In this document: piece by piece, positions 37,200-48,137 of the stretch | Position numbering within the stretch: the first letter of the stretch is position 1 | Layout of the letters: each line of letters begins with the position of its first letter | Source of the DNA: Amphiura filiformis | Lineage: Eukaryota; Echinodermata; Ophiuroidea; Amphilepidida; Amphiuridae | Reading direction: 5' to 3' | NCBI RefSeq assembly: GCF_039555335.1 | Contig: NC_092640.1 | Coordinates: 31,006,204-31,070,203, forward strand | DNA length: 64,000 bases | The notes under the pieces: model-generated | Seen by the model: the letters and a program-made list of their open reading frames with translations, nothing else | Databases searched by the model: none | What the model was told of the DNA's origin: nothing | Made by a program: the position numbers and the translations under genes

Positions 37200-37434
37200 T
37201 AATAATTATATTTAAATAAATATCAGGTTAAAATCGGATTAAATTCAGGTTGAAATTTCGGCGTTTAATACAACATGAAATTCAGGTTGAAATTAGGTTG
37301 AAATTTCGACGTTGAATCAACGTTGAAATCGGGTTGAAATCAGGTTAGAGTCGATTTGCAAATACAACGTGATTTCAACGTCGAAACGTCAACCTGATTT
37401 CAACGTGATTTCAACGTCGGGTGTGCCCACTGGG
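37200..37434. repeat. Right subterminal repeats and outer TIR
   Basis: TTGAAATTAGGTTGAAAT and CGACGTTGAATCAACGTTG repeats ending TGTGCCCACTGGG at 37422-37434, then TTATATTGG of the right flank. Confidence 0.85.
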
Positions 37435-37950
37435 TTATATTGGTTTGTGATGTGGTACGTCACAAGGAGGTACTTCTGTGCAGGGGTCAGTTTTGAGTTT
37501 TTTACATATCGTACAGATAATTTCCACACTGCTTTTTGTTGTTGTTAGAATTGGATATTCCAAATTAAGCTAAGTTATGGAATTCCAAAGTTGGAGTGTC
37601 TTATATACCGGTATATTAAAAGTCAACATTTAGATATCGTCCTTATGTTAAATTAAATGTTTTGTGGGAAAGTGATCAAAGTTTACATCCAAAAGTGTAA
37701 AACAAAATGCAGGTTGCAGCAGATTAATTTCAGTCCCAACCTTAAGACAACATTAAACATTATCAGCATCATAAATTTGCAAAAAACTCAAAATTATATA
37801 AAAATCATCCATGGCTGGGTATTTAGCTGTTTCTCCACTCCCGTTCGTGCCCAGAAGTGCCTTTTTGACAAACCCTGTCACATGTACATATGCTATGTTT
37901 ACAAACCATGCAACAACAAAACAACAGGTTGGCTTAAGAACCACTAGACC
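37435..37950. other. No gene recognised
   Basis: Flank of the giant element. Short frames at 37657-37947 have no motif. Confidence 0.45.
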
Positions 37951-38131
37951 CAGTGGCGCAACTTTGGGTCAGGGTACCCTGGGTTGCAAGGGGTTAAAAG
38001 TGGATCGGGTGGGTGTTCCTGATGAAGGATGTACATGGTGCAGTGCAAAGCCATATTCCCAATTAACTGGGTGTCCCTTAGCCCGGGTATGTGGGTGCAC
38101 ACCGTTAGAGCACAAAGGAGTAACGCCACTG
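37951..38131. mobile_element. hAT-like MITE (181 bp)
   Basis: Ends CAGTGGCGCAACT and AGTAACGCCACTG are imperfect inverted repeats of the hAT-type CAGTGGCG form. The flanking 8-mers ACTAGACC and ACTGGATG agree at five positions, a possible decayed 8-bp target duplication. The two overlapping frames of 69 and 82 codons are not supported as genes. Confidence 0.6.
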
Positions 38132-38345
38132 ACTGGATGCATGTTTGTACCAAATTTTATGCATTTTTCATGCCAATTCCAAATATGGGCATGATATTTT
38201 ATGACAATTCTGATTTTTTTTTATTTAATTCTTTTAAAAAAATCATCTGCACTCGACATCTACCGACTCCCGAGTAATGAAACTGCATATTGTCTTTGAT
38301 ACTTTCATCTGTGTATCAGACTTGTATAACAGATAGTGAATAATA

Positions 38346-39825
38346 CACTCCTCAAAAGAATTAAAGGATCAGTTGAATATAATCAGCATTTTTGAAAACA
38401 TTGAATATGATGATAATATTATTGATAGTTGTGCTTGATCTTTCATTTCATCACTTGTTCCTTAAGGGATCTAGAATGAGCGTTTATGGCGTTTCGACAG
38501 TATTTTTTGTGGGACATGAGAGCACCTCAGACGTATCGAATTTGTATTTTGAATACGATCGAGCACGTCTTTCTGATATCAAATAATTTTCATTTTTTGA
38601 AATTCACGATATAATTCAAATTTTATGACAAATTATTAAAATTTGATATTTTCAAATTTTGATATATAACAGTCCTCGAAATGAATTTTATAAATCTAAT
38701 GATATATTCTAACAGTGTATGTAACTGGCAGGAAAAGCAGATGATCAATTGAAAATTTTGACTTTTTATATTGAAGATATGGATTTTTTCCCAAAAAGAC
38801 CTATTTTTGTTTGTGTGTTTTGGGACAAAAATCCATATCTTCAATACTAAAGGTCAAAATTTTCAATTGATCGTCGGCTTTTCATCCCACCTACATACAC
38901 TTTAAGTATAAATCATCAGATTTATAAAGTTTATTTCAAGTACTGTTAAATATCAGAAATATCAATTTTTAATGATTTGCCATAAAATGTGTATTACATT
39001 GCGAATTTCAAAAAATTATTTGATATCAGAAGGACATTCTTCGTATTCAGAATGCAATTCGATGTGTCTGATGTGCTCTAATGTCCCACAATAAATACCG
39101 TCCAAACGTTCATACCCGGCCCTTCCCTTAAGCTACAGACAAAATTCATTCATTACAAATATCTGCCATCACCCACATCGTGAGGAGTGAGGAAAATGGT
39201 GGCCAAAATTTCAATTTTGAAGCCATTTTTCAAATGTCATCACGGTCAAGGTCAAGTCGCATAACATGGTGGGTTTTTTCTAGAGTCTATGGTTTATGTA
39301 TGTGATGTGGGTGTGGGTCTATACGTCATATTAGTGGGTATAAGATGCCCTCAATGTATCTCCACGGGTGGGGAAATTCATAATGTAACCGTACAAAAGA
39401 TGACCACCCGGCCCCTCCTCGTTTCTCTGAGGGTAGGGTCTTAATTGTGCTCATTAAATGGTACAGAAAGACAGAACACATAGAGTATTCATTTATGCAT
39501 TACGTTGCACTATTAAGGGAGTTCAATTATGACCCCTACTCAGATATGTGAGGAGGGGGCGGGAGATCATCTTTTGTGCGTTTACATTAATGAGTTTCCC
39601 CACCCCGGGGATATATTGAGGGCATATTATACCAACTAATGTGATGTAAAGACCCAAACACACATCACATACACAAACCCATCTCAATATGTAATTTGAC
39701 CATGGTAACGTTTGAAAAATTACTTCAAAATCGACATTTTAGCCTCCATTTCCCCCTCCCCTTAAGATGTGGGTGATAGCGGATATTTGTAATGAGTGAA
39801 TTTTGTTTTGTTCTTTTGAGGAGTG
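38346..39825. mobile_element. ~1.5-kb foldback element with CACTCCTCAAAAGAA ends
   Basis: CACTCCTCAAAAGAA (38346-38360) and TTCTTTTGAGGAGTG (39811-39825) are exact 15-bp inverted termini. Inner arms at about 39140-39330 and 39640-39800 are also complementary (ACAAATATCTGCCATCACCC against GGGTGATAGCGGATATTTGT). The left arm is split by the TTAA foldback at 38462-39131. No transposase frame. Confidence 0.75.
38462..39131. mobile_element. TTAA foldback MITE nested in the CACTCC element
   Basis: Bounded by TTAA (38462-38465 and 39128-39131). The left end TTAAGGGATCTAGAATGAGC is followed by TTTTTTGTGGGACATGAGAG. The right end mirrors it (CCCACAATAAATACCGTCC). The central inverted repeat contains GATCAATTGAAAATTTTGAC and its complement. 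Confidence 0.85.
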
Positions 39826-40045
39826 CATATAATGTCATTTATAGAGGTTGATGTGTAATTTCTATTGAGACAAGTTTTCTGGAGAATACCCAATGATGCT
39901 GACATACTGTCATATTTTTGTGAGTTTGCTGGCTTCAAAAGGTCACATCATCACATGCATGGATGTATTGGCAATTAATGACCATGTACAATTTCGATCC
40001 CGTGTTTGCATTCAAGTGGAACTGTGTGTGTTTCTACGAAGCTTT

Positions 40046-40232
40046 ACCTTAGTTCACCTCAAGTTCTGTAGCGCTGTATGTGCATATTTCTTTGATCGCA
40101 GCACCGAATCTCCCGCGTAAAGTAGAGAGCTAGTACACATACACATACAAAGGAGGGTTGTTGCCACTCACGCTTGCAGCACAACACCGAAAACGCATTG
40201 ATGTTACTACCCAACTTGAGGTGAACCACGGT
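40046..40232. mobile_element. Small MITE (~187 bp)
   Basis: ACCTTAGTTCACCTCAAGTT and AACTTGAGGTGAACCACGGT form inverted termini with two mismatches. No coding and no clear target duplication. Confidence 0.5.
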
Positions 40233-40561
40233 CTAGCTGGAAAATTTCTCTGGCATTATCCAGCTTCCTTTGGAAGGATAAATTCTGGTGAAAATTCTCA
40301 CTACTATTAGCCCACTAATGGGGGACAATGTCCATATTTCTATTGAGTAAAGTCGTGGGAGATTAATTAATCTCTTATCTCTTATCTTATCTCTTAAAAA
40401 CACACTGAAAGTTGACATGCCATAGTTGCAAAATACATGCCTTTTGAGTGGCACTATAAGGGCCATTCAAGTGGCCTATATAATGAAGAGTTTGTTTCCA
40501 AACCATGGTAAGTCCACAACCACATGTTTCTCATTTACCTACAGTGTGATACAATCAAAAT

Positions 40562-41115
40562 TGGGCTATTCCAGATGTATTCCGCACCCCCTATGGAAGA
40601 CATTAAAAAAAAATACAATTCCAGCTGGAATTGAGATGTGTCTAGAATTCCAGCAGTCATTTTTAGCAAAGATTCCGGCTGGAGGGTATGGAAGACATTG
40701 AGATTAGGTGAAATTCCGGCTGCTAAAATAAACGAAAAAACAAGAGTGGGGATTGTGAAAGGCCATGATGTGCCTATGGAAGACATTCACATTTCTTAAT
40801 ATTCCGGCTGGAAAATGGTCAAAATGCTCCAATTCCAGCAGAATCTTCACTTATGATCACCATCTCGATTAACCTATGAAAGACATTTACTTGAATTCTG
40901 GCTGGAAACAAAAAATGTTCTAATTCCAGCTGGAACCCTATGGAAGACATTTACATTTACATGAATTCCGGCTTACCATATTAGACATATTACCACAATT
41001 CCGACAGTGTCTTCCATGGGTTTTTCCTGACATGTGAATTCCGGCTGTCAATTTAGCCCCGAATTCCGGAAGTGTCTTCCATAGGGGGGGTGCGGAATAC
41101 ATCTGGAATAGCCCA
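40562..41115. mobile_element. 554-bp MITE with internal GGAAGACATT repeats
   Basis: TGGGCTATTCCAGATGTATT plus CCGCACCCCCTATGGAAGAC at the left is the near-exact reverse complement of the right end (from CATAGG at about 41080 to 41115), giving inverted repeats of about 40 bp. The interior is a degenerate array of TATGGAAGACATT followed by AATTCCGGCTGG at roughly 60-90-bp spacing, about seven units. A shorter relative is at 59226-59442. Confidence 0.8.
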
Positions 41116-43486
41116 TTACCTAGGCAAGATTGTCATTATCAACAACGAGTTGCCATTATTTACCACAACAATGCTGGTTAACAATATGCAGACTATTGTT
41201 CTCATTTGGGAATCAAAGTCCTCACACAGCTGTGCATCCACCTACTGTTCAACTGAAATTAGTACACCTATAGCATCACAACTCATTGCAATATCGCGCA
41301 GGTAAATCAGAAACATGTGCTTGTAATCTACTTACTTAACATGGTTTGGAAGGAAGCTCTTCATAATCATCGAGCTAGTAATAGAAGGAGAATCCACAAA
41401 CGCTGTTCCCTTTGTACTGAATAATCGTTGAGTCGATACTGAGCAATCAGGTATTAATGTCAGACTATCGATTTGCTAAGCTTATTTTCAATTGAGCTTG
41501 GCTGGTTATCATGAACCACCATTATCGCGACTTCTGATGACCAGAATGACATCATTTTTACCCACAATGCATTGTAGCCGTGACCTCACGGTTTGCGTGA
41601 CAATGTCAATGAATAGATGATCTGTAGCTGAGTCGCATAATGATGATAAGCATCAAAGGCCGCATAATGAGGATAAACATCAAAGGCCGTGTTTGACTGA
41701 CTACACCCATTCAAGTGATGACTCAAGTGATAATCGGTTTATCCTCTCGAGTGGATTAGGAAATTGTGAACTCTCCTTCTATGAGTAGCTTGATGATAAA
41801 ATGGTGTGTTTATTAAAATAGTAGCAATTGCAAAGGTTCGGATGTGCAATCTCCTTCTTTTCATCTTCCCTGCTTATATATATCTCTTAACTATATCAAA
41901 TTATCACAAACAATTATTCAGAGTACTGGGCATTTAATCTAATCAGGTAGATAATCTATGGTGCACAGGGCTAATTCTGTCCACAAGTTGTGTTCATGGA
42001 CCACAACAAAATGATGCTATTCATTTTATGTATTAGCTTTATTCCATTAACTATAATGATTTAAGTATTACAGAAGAAAAACCTCCTGACAGCTCGGATT
42101 GCATGGCTGCATAAAGTGGCCTAAGTGATGATCTTGCAATCCCTAGATCGATGCATGTGGTTGAGCCAGTTAAAACTTTATTTATCATTTCTTAACACGC
42201 CATCAATAGACAATACACATGGTGCAAAAGGAAGATCCCAGAAAACATGACTACCGTGCACCAATGTTAGGCAAATAAAACTTGTTTCGTTGAGCCAACG
42301 TCATTTTTGCCGGTAGGCAAACAATCATACAATTTTAGCAGATCATAAAAATGCCTGTTTTCGTTGAAAAACAATGACTTTCAATCTCAAAGACTGAACA
42401 AGTGAAATAACAAGTTAATAACAAAGATTGCAAATGTTAATAATGCGGACTTTGGTGAGCATGCTATGAACATTAGACCAATATAGGCCCACCTGCAACA
42501 ATGACGATTGCTCGACCATGATATGGCGATAGAAGGCAATGTTGCCCCAATGTAGACTTGTTATCTTGGGTATTAGTATACAATTGTTGACTGCTCATGG
42601 GGAAAATAAGGTGAAAAACTCTCCCAAGTGATCAGGAACTATATGCCCAAAGTCATCAGGCTGATGGCATTTGTACGCCTAAATTCCAAGCTCACGCAGG
42701 TGCAGGAGTTGCACCATTTCCTGAATAAGAGCAGTCGATCAATATCTGTTTTATATGCCTCATTCATAGATTTTTTTGTCTTGTGATTGGTTAAAGAATA
42801 TTCAGAATAATACTGTCTAGTTCCAAATTCAACAGTTTTTTCACATCTGCCAAAAGTATAGTACTTGCTGCATTTAAGTATTCTTCAACGACCTTTGACA
42901 GTGCAAACTTTATTTGCTTCTTGGTATGACACTGTCTGCTTGAGCATCCAATGACAAGATATCCCGATCTTCCAGAAGCTGAAAACAGGCTTCGTTTGCC
43001 GTTTTGAGTCAGCCATTCTGTCGTCCGCTAGCCGAGGACACTGTTACAAACACAGCGGTTGGCGGTATTGTTGTAAAAAATGACTATTATCGCAGGGCAA
43101 TACTTCTTTTTCCAAATGTACTTTTGCCCAGCGATAAGAATGGTAATAATAATTTCATGACTCACTTTTAAAAATCTATAGATAAGGTATATAATAATGA
43201 ATAGCTGCTGCATGAAGTCATGAAAGTAGTTGTGGTACAGGAACAAAGCTTGTGGACGGAATTAGGCCTATATGCAACCAATGGCACAGCTATAGCTACT
43301 CCCGCTTTTGTATCTGTACCTCATACGCTACCATATGCCAATCATATCTGGAAATAATGTCTATAAGCTTGAACTTTATATGTTTTTTGTCTGAAGATCT
43401 TCCCATTTATCATGCCAATTACCTACTAAATCTGAACATCATCTGAACAGGTGATCAGCAGGTTTACTCCTCAGATCTTGAGACAA
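41116..43486. other. No gene recognised; probable 3' flank of the minus-strand gene
   Basis: Ordinary AT-rich sequence. Possible 3' untranslated region of the gene ending at 43487. I see no exon with both splice sites and no clear repeat. Confidence 0.4.
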
Positions 43487-45861
43487 TTATTGAGTTTCAT
43501 CATCATCAGCAGGACTAACACCATCTGTGCTACATGCACTCTTTCTCTCTAGTTTAGTACATAACTGATCGAACCTCGTCCATCTGTCTTCCACCGCAGT
43601 GGCATTATTCCCCTCCGCATATGTGCAGGAACATCGCTTAGTAGCTGTTGCTGCTATCCCAATGGCACCTGTACGAATACAAACATAATATTAGGCATGT
43701 CCACTAAAAATTGAAGTACTTTTAAATTGATTCGGACCTAACTTATTGGCTGGGAATTGATGAAAGAAACAGACGTTTCAGAGATATGGAAAGTATCTCC
43801 ATAGAGGAGCTGAACAATAAGTGCATTATTTCAAATGAATTCTGATGCATAGAATGGTGTCACTTCAACCTGTTGTAGTTCTCATCTCATTAAATTTTTC
43901 TTTAAAAAAAGTTGATCCTGTGATAAAGGAAGGTCCTCTCTATTTACTGACCAATCAGGAAAGAGTTTGGTTATGTTTTCTGGTGGAATCAAGAATTTCT
44001 TAAATCCCCTGTTATAGGTCTAAATTGGGCCAATGGAAGTACTCTACATACCATTTACCTTGTCTGGGACTTACTGCATAGAGCTGTGTTTGCATAGACA
44101 TTGTGAATGCGCACATAATGGGAAACCATTCTAGCAGCAAATGTATTGACAGTGGACATCCCTAATAATATCAAACACACCAGAGACCAATACAAAACTG
44201 CAATGTATTATACTCCCATCAATATTATTGTTTCTCAAACAAAATCCTTGCACTGGCTACCGTATTGCCATGGGGGAAGAAATCTTGCATGTTTAATTAA
44301 TATGCGCTAATTTACAAGTTTCATGTTGCAGATGCTTACCTGTATGTGAAGCAGGATCTAAAATCCGCTGGCCTTGAAATGAAAACTGTAGAATGAGATC
44401 CTCAAGAAGATCAATTGGTACCTTCACCTCACTGTCACACCTTCCCTCCAACTCCCTCTCCCTCTTCCCTGCCGCCACCTCCCAAAAATTATGCCTCCCT
44501 GACTCGGTGGTTAGTGGCATATTCACCTCGCTCTCCTTTGTGAACGCTGCCACAACACCACACCCCACTGCATTAGTCAGCAGGTGATCACTAGTTCCTG
44601 CAATATGAAAAGAAAGTCAGCTTCAATGAAATATTATTTTTAAGAAATATATGATCTCCTAAACTCTATTTAATTTGGTACCACTTTTTAGACTGTAGTT
44701 TGACGGCTTTGTCTAACCAGAGGTAAACCATCAGTCATGTGATATACAAACAAATAAAGTTTGTCATTGAGTTTGTGCCTGAGTTTCTGTCAGTCATTTG
44801 TTCAAGAGATAAATTTAGGCTCTGTTGTCAATTAAAGTACATCATTTGCCAATAAAGTTTTTAAGTAAAATGAACATTTGACATTCTTTTACTATACATA
44901 ATTCAAAAGCATGATGCCATTATGGGTTCATAATCAATTCCCATTTAAAATTATATGCCCTATCACAACAATATTGATATGTTCATATTGAAAAAATGTC
45001 ATTTTCATTGTAAAGCGACAAAATGAGTTCAAAGTCTTGTAGATGTATATAATGCAGCACCATGATCATGTGATACATCAAGACACACTCTGTTGCAGAT
45101 GTGCATGTTCCATTTAGTACCTTATTTATAAATCAAGGCTAGTATGCATTTCACAAGCCTTAGTTATCCATGGATGTATAGAAGTGTCTCGGTGTGATTT
45201 TGTTGATTCAGGCGATCCCGGTGTACATCATTTCCCATTGACTGATGGATTTAAAAAAAAGGCCCATTTAACAACAACGACAAGAAAGTAAAAGTTACAT
45301 AATAACTTTATGTACACACTCGTGTCTCGTAAACTGACCACCATAATGCGGCCAATGACTGGGGTTTAAAATGTCAAGCATTATTATTTTCTTAAAAAGG
45401 TTTGTTTATGCATCAAAGTATAGATCAATCAAGTAGAACTTTTCAGATGTCAAGCTAGCTCAATATTCAGTAAGGGGTGTTTACATTGACATTACATTTT
45501 CTCCAGTATAATCTTTATAGTTCAAAAATATTTTATATATGTTCAGAAAAAATCATGAATCTATACAATCAGATAACAGAAAGATGCATTCAAGGACTTG
45601 ATTATAATAATATTAATAGCCCACTGTGTGGACCACATTAAAAATTTAGTTGGCAAAAAACTCACCTGTTGTGGTATTATTGACATAGTAGAATATGTCA
45701 TTTGTTGACGTGGCCCCCTCTGCCTTGCATATGTCCTTTACCCCCTGTCTATTCTCCATCTTACAGATTGCCAAGATGTTGAACAGAAAGTTTTGCTCAT
45801 TTCTGTTGCCTGCTTTCACCTTAGTAATTAGATTTTGTAACTGTTCATTACTCCATTCCAT
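43487..45861 (-). CDS. Three-exon gene, C-terminal half like N4/N6 DNA methyltransferases
   Basis: Exons on the minus strand: 45861-45666, 44597-44340 and 43668-43487. Each intron has consensus GT-AG ends (GTGAGT, GTAAGC; TTGCAG, CGTACAG) and phases match (1, then 1). The exons total 636 nt, 211 codons plus TAA. The first exon opens with ATG directly after an AG acceptor, so this may be the start or an internal methionine; earlier exons may lie upstream. The C-terminal part reads KVPIDLLEDLILQFS, then ILDPASHTGAIGIAA, then KRCSCTYAEGN, then an R about 10 residues on. This follows the order K-P--L---LI--FS--G--(V/I)LDP--GSGTTG-AA----R---G-E-N of PF01555-type amino-methyltransferases, where the S-adenosylmethionine site (motif I) is C-terminal to the catalytic DPP(Y/W) motif. 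Here motif I is altered (DPASHTG instead of DPFxGSG) and no DPPY is present in these exons. The fold assignment is inference from motifs; activity is doubtful. Confidence 0.6.
44598..45665. other. Intron of the methyltransferase-like gene
   Basis: Spliced out between exons one and two of the minus-strand gene. AT-rich, no repeat or further exon recognised. Confidence 0.5.
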
Positions 45862-45958
45862 CTGCAAGTAAGTAGTTAAGACACACAACTTATGAATAAA
45901 AATTATGTTAACCTAAAACTATTAGATTCGATGGAACAAAACAAAACAAGAGGCTGCA

Positions 45959-47930
45959 TATTACCTGTTTACCTGTTTACCTGTCGTCTCAGGCACTCTT
46001 TTGGAAGGCTATAAAGCCTTATAACGCCCATCCAATTTCATCATTACTTGACTACAATAGAGAGAAAATTAATGTGTACTGCAAGTAATTTGTTCCAGGG
46101 TGGTGCTACCCTGTAATCATACTTGTCTATATGGTTCTCTAAGAAGGTGTCAATGCCGCTTTTAAAGCAGTTGGTAGACTTGGCATGCACTACGGTTGCT
46201 GGCAATCGATTCCAAGCATTTACGACCCTTAGGGTGAAACAATTTCTTCTAAGCGTGTCCTTGCTTCTTACTTTATTGATCTTTAAATTATGTCCCTCAG
46301 CCCTACCGTCCTCCTCTCCATATCGAATAGATTATGGGGTTGGATGTCTGTCAGACCACTCATAATGCGATATACTTGGATGAGGTCTCCTCTGAGTCTT
46401 CTGAATGCTAATGAAGGGAGTTTTAGCCTTTTTAGACGTGCTTCGTATGGCTGATCTCTGATCTCGGGAATCAACTTAGTTGCTCTGCGCTGAACCTTCT
46501 CCAGTTTATCAATATCGCCTTTCAGAAATGGACTCCATACACAATTTGCATATATTCCAGATGTGGTCTAATCATGGTCTTGTATAGGGTTTTGAACATT
46601 GGAATATCCATATACTCAAAGGTTCTCCTCATCACTCCCACAATACGATTTGCTTTATTTGTGACTGCTCCTACATGCTTTCTGAAGGTAAGCGAACTGT
46701 CAAACAGGACTCCCAGATCCTTTTCTTCCTCCAGCTTCCCCAGTGGTCTTCTATGATCCCCATCTTTCATGGAATAACTATGGACTTCTCTGTCCTTGCC
46801 ATAATGCATCACTCCACACTTCCCTACGTTGAAATATATTTGCCATCTATTCGACCAATCTCCCAGCTTGTCCAAATCCTCCTGCAGCTTGGCACAATCA
46901 TCATCACTGTGAACTTGGGTAAAGACCTTAGTGTCATCCGCAAACATTCTTACTAAGCTTGAAATTTCATTAGGGAGATCATTGATGAAAATGATGAACA
47001 AGATCGGTCCCAGTACACTGCCTTGGGGGATACCACTTTTCACCTCTGCCCACGAAGATTTGACTCCATTTACAGAGACACGTTGCTTTCTTCCAAGCAG
47101 GAAGCTTCCTATCCAAGTTTGCCATCTATACCATGGGCCTCAACTTTCCTCAGTAAGCGTTGGTGTGGGACCGAATCGAAGGCCTTTCTGAAATCCAGGT
47201 AGACCACATCAATGCCATCACCCTCTTCAAGCATCCTGGTCCAGATATCCATGATTTCTATTAGCTGTGTAACGCAAGATCTTCCTTGCCTAAATCCATG
47301 CTGTTCATTGCAAATTATATCATTTTCTTTCATGAAATCCATCAGTTGGTCTCTGATAATTGACTCAAGCATCTTGCATACAACTGATGTCAAACTGACA
47401 GGTCGATAGTTACCAGCATCAGAAGGGCTTCCTTTTTTGTATATAGCTGTTACCTCTGCTATCTTCCATCTATCTGGGACGACACCTTCCTCCATAGATT
47501 TATTGAAAATAACAGCCAGGGGCTCTAAAATTTCCTCACATGCTTCTCTCAAGACCCTTGGATGCAGGCCATCAGGGCCTGGTGACTTTGACGGTTTTAA
47601 CTTCAGTATCTCCTTCCTGACATCTTCACACTTTATGTTGATATTCTCTAACTTTACATCTTGGTACATCTTATCTGGTTTAGGAATGTGCCTTGTGTCC
47701 TCTTCTGTAAAAACACTAGCAAAGAAGGAGTTGAGTACTTCTGCTTTATCACCATCAGCTTGTGCATAAGATCCATCCTCTTTTTTTAGATCCTTAATTC
47801 CAGCTTTCACCTTAGTTTTAGATCTTACATACTTCCAGAACGCCTTGGGATAGCCAAAAATAGGAAATGTTTCCTTTTGTTTCCGGTTGTTTTGGAAACT
47901 CTTTTTTAAAATTGCTTATATCTTTGGAAT
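45959..47930 (-). mobile_element. 5'-truncated CR1-like LINE with one frameshift in RT
   Basis: The minus strand encodes, in order: GYPKAFWKYVRSKTKVK (linker, ~47850); LKPSKSPGPDGLHPRVL; NYRPVSLTSVVCKMLE; EQHGFRQGRSCVTQL; VVYLDFRKAFDSVPH (RT motif A); GIPQGSVLGPILFIIFINDL; MFADDTKVF (catalytic FADD); then a C-terminal region with RPHLEY and LKRLKLPSLAFRRLRGDLI, stopping at 46044. One single-base shift near 47120 separates 47810-47109 from the downstream frame (which resumes about WIGSFLLGRKQRVS); the thumb region also changes frame near 46500. The endonuclease and ORF1 are missing. The 3' end is three copies of the 8-mer ACAGGTAA (plus-strand 45959-45984). CR1-clade elements are known for ending in short microsatellites instead of poly(A). 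Confidence 0.9.
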
Positions 47931-48137
47931 TCCTTGTTCAGTTTCTAAGGAGTTTTCTGCAAAATGCAGCTTTCTAGATGCTACTTACTATTCTATAAGA
48001 AACTGGAAATTTAACAAATTTCTATGTTGCGTCTGAGTTTGCTTGTTCGCATCAAATATATACTATTATGCCATAATTTGGCTGCTGAGTCAGTCATAAA
48101 AAACCTGATAATGCATTATCTCCCTCTCTCCCTTCAG

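Larger units (their letters stand above)
16946..37434. mobile_element. Composite giant TIR element, two bodies in tandem
   Basis: The outer ends are CCCAGTGGGCACA at 16946 and TGTGCCCACTGGG at 37422-37434, exact inverted repeats of 13 bp. The same left terminus recurs at 17443 and the same right terminus at 27114-27126. The order is left end, left-end block, left-end block, body 1, right end, body 2, right end. Subterminal regions are crowded with short direct and inverted copies of GGTTGAAATCAGGTTGAAA and CAACGTTGATACAACGTTG, as in many DNA transposons where such repeats bind transposase. No transposase, recombinase or helicase motif was found, so it is a non-autonomous or gutted element. 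No convincing target-site duplication is visible (GTT left, TTA right). Superfamily unassigned. An uncollapsed haplotype could also explain the tandem bodies. Confidence 0.75.
27139..37434. mobile_element. Giant TIR element, body 2
   Basis: Second copy, same orientation as body 1, ending in TGTGCCCACTGGG. It lacks the 497-bp left-terminal block. It carries two extra ~460-bp MITEs (29652-30128 and 30300-30754), an extra ~115-bp segment near 32485-32600 and a fuller foldback at 34.9-35.5 kb. It lacks the 148-bp and 290-bp MITEs of body 1. Confidence 0.8.

Noticed and set aside
26431..37202. Frames of 122-177 codons across the 19-bp minisatellite and GC-rich blocks
   Set aside because: Translations of repeats and of a GC-rich subterminal block; alternative frames are equally open.
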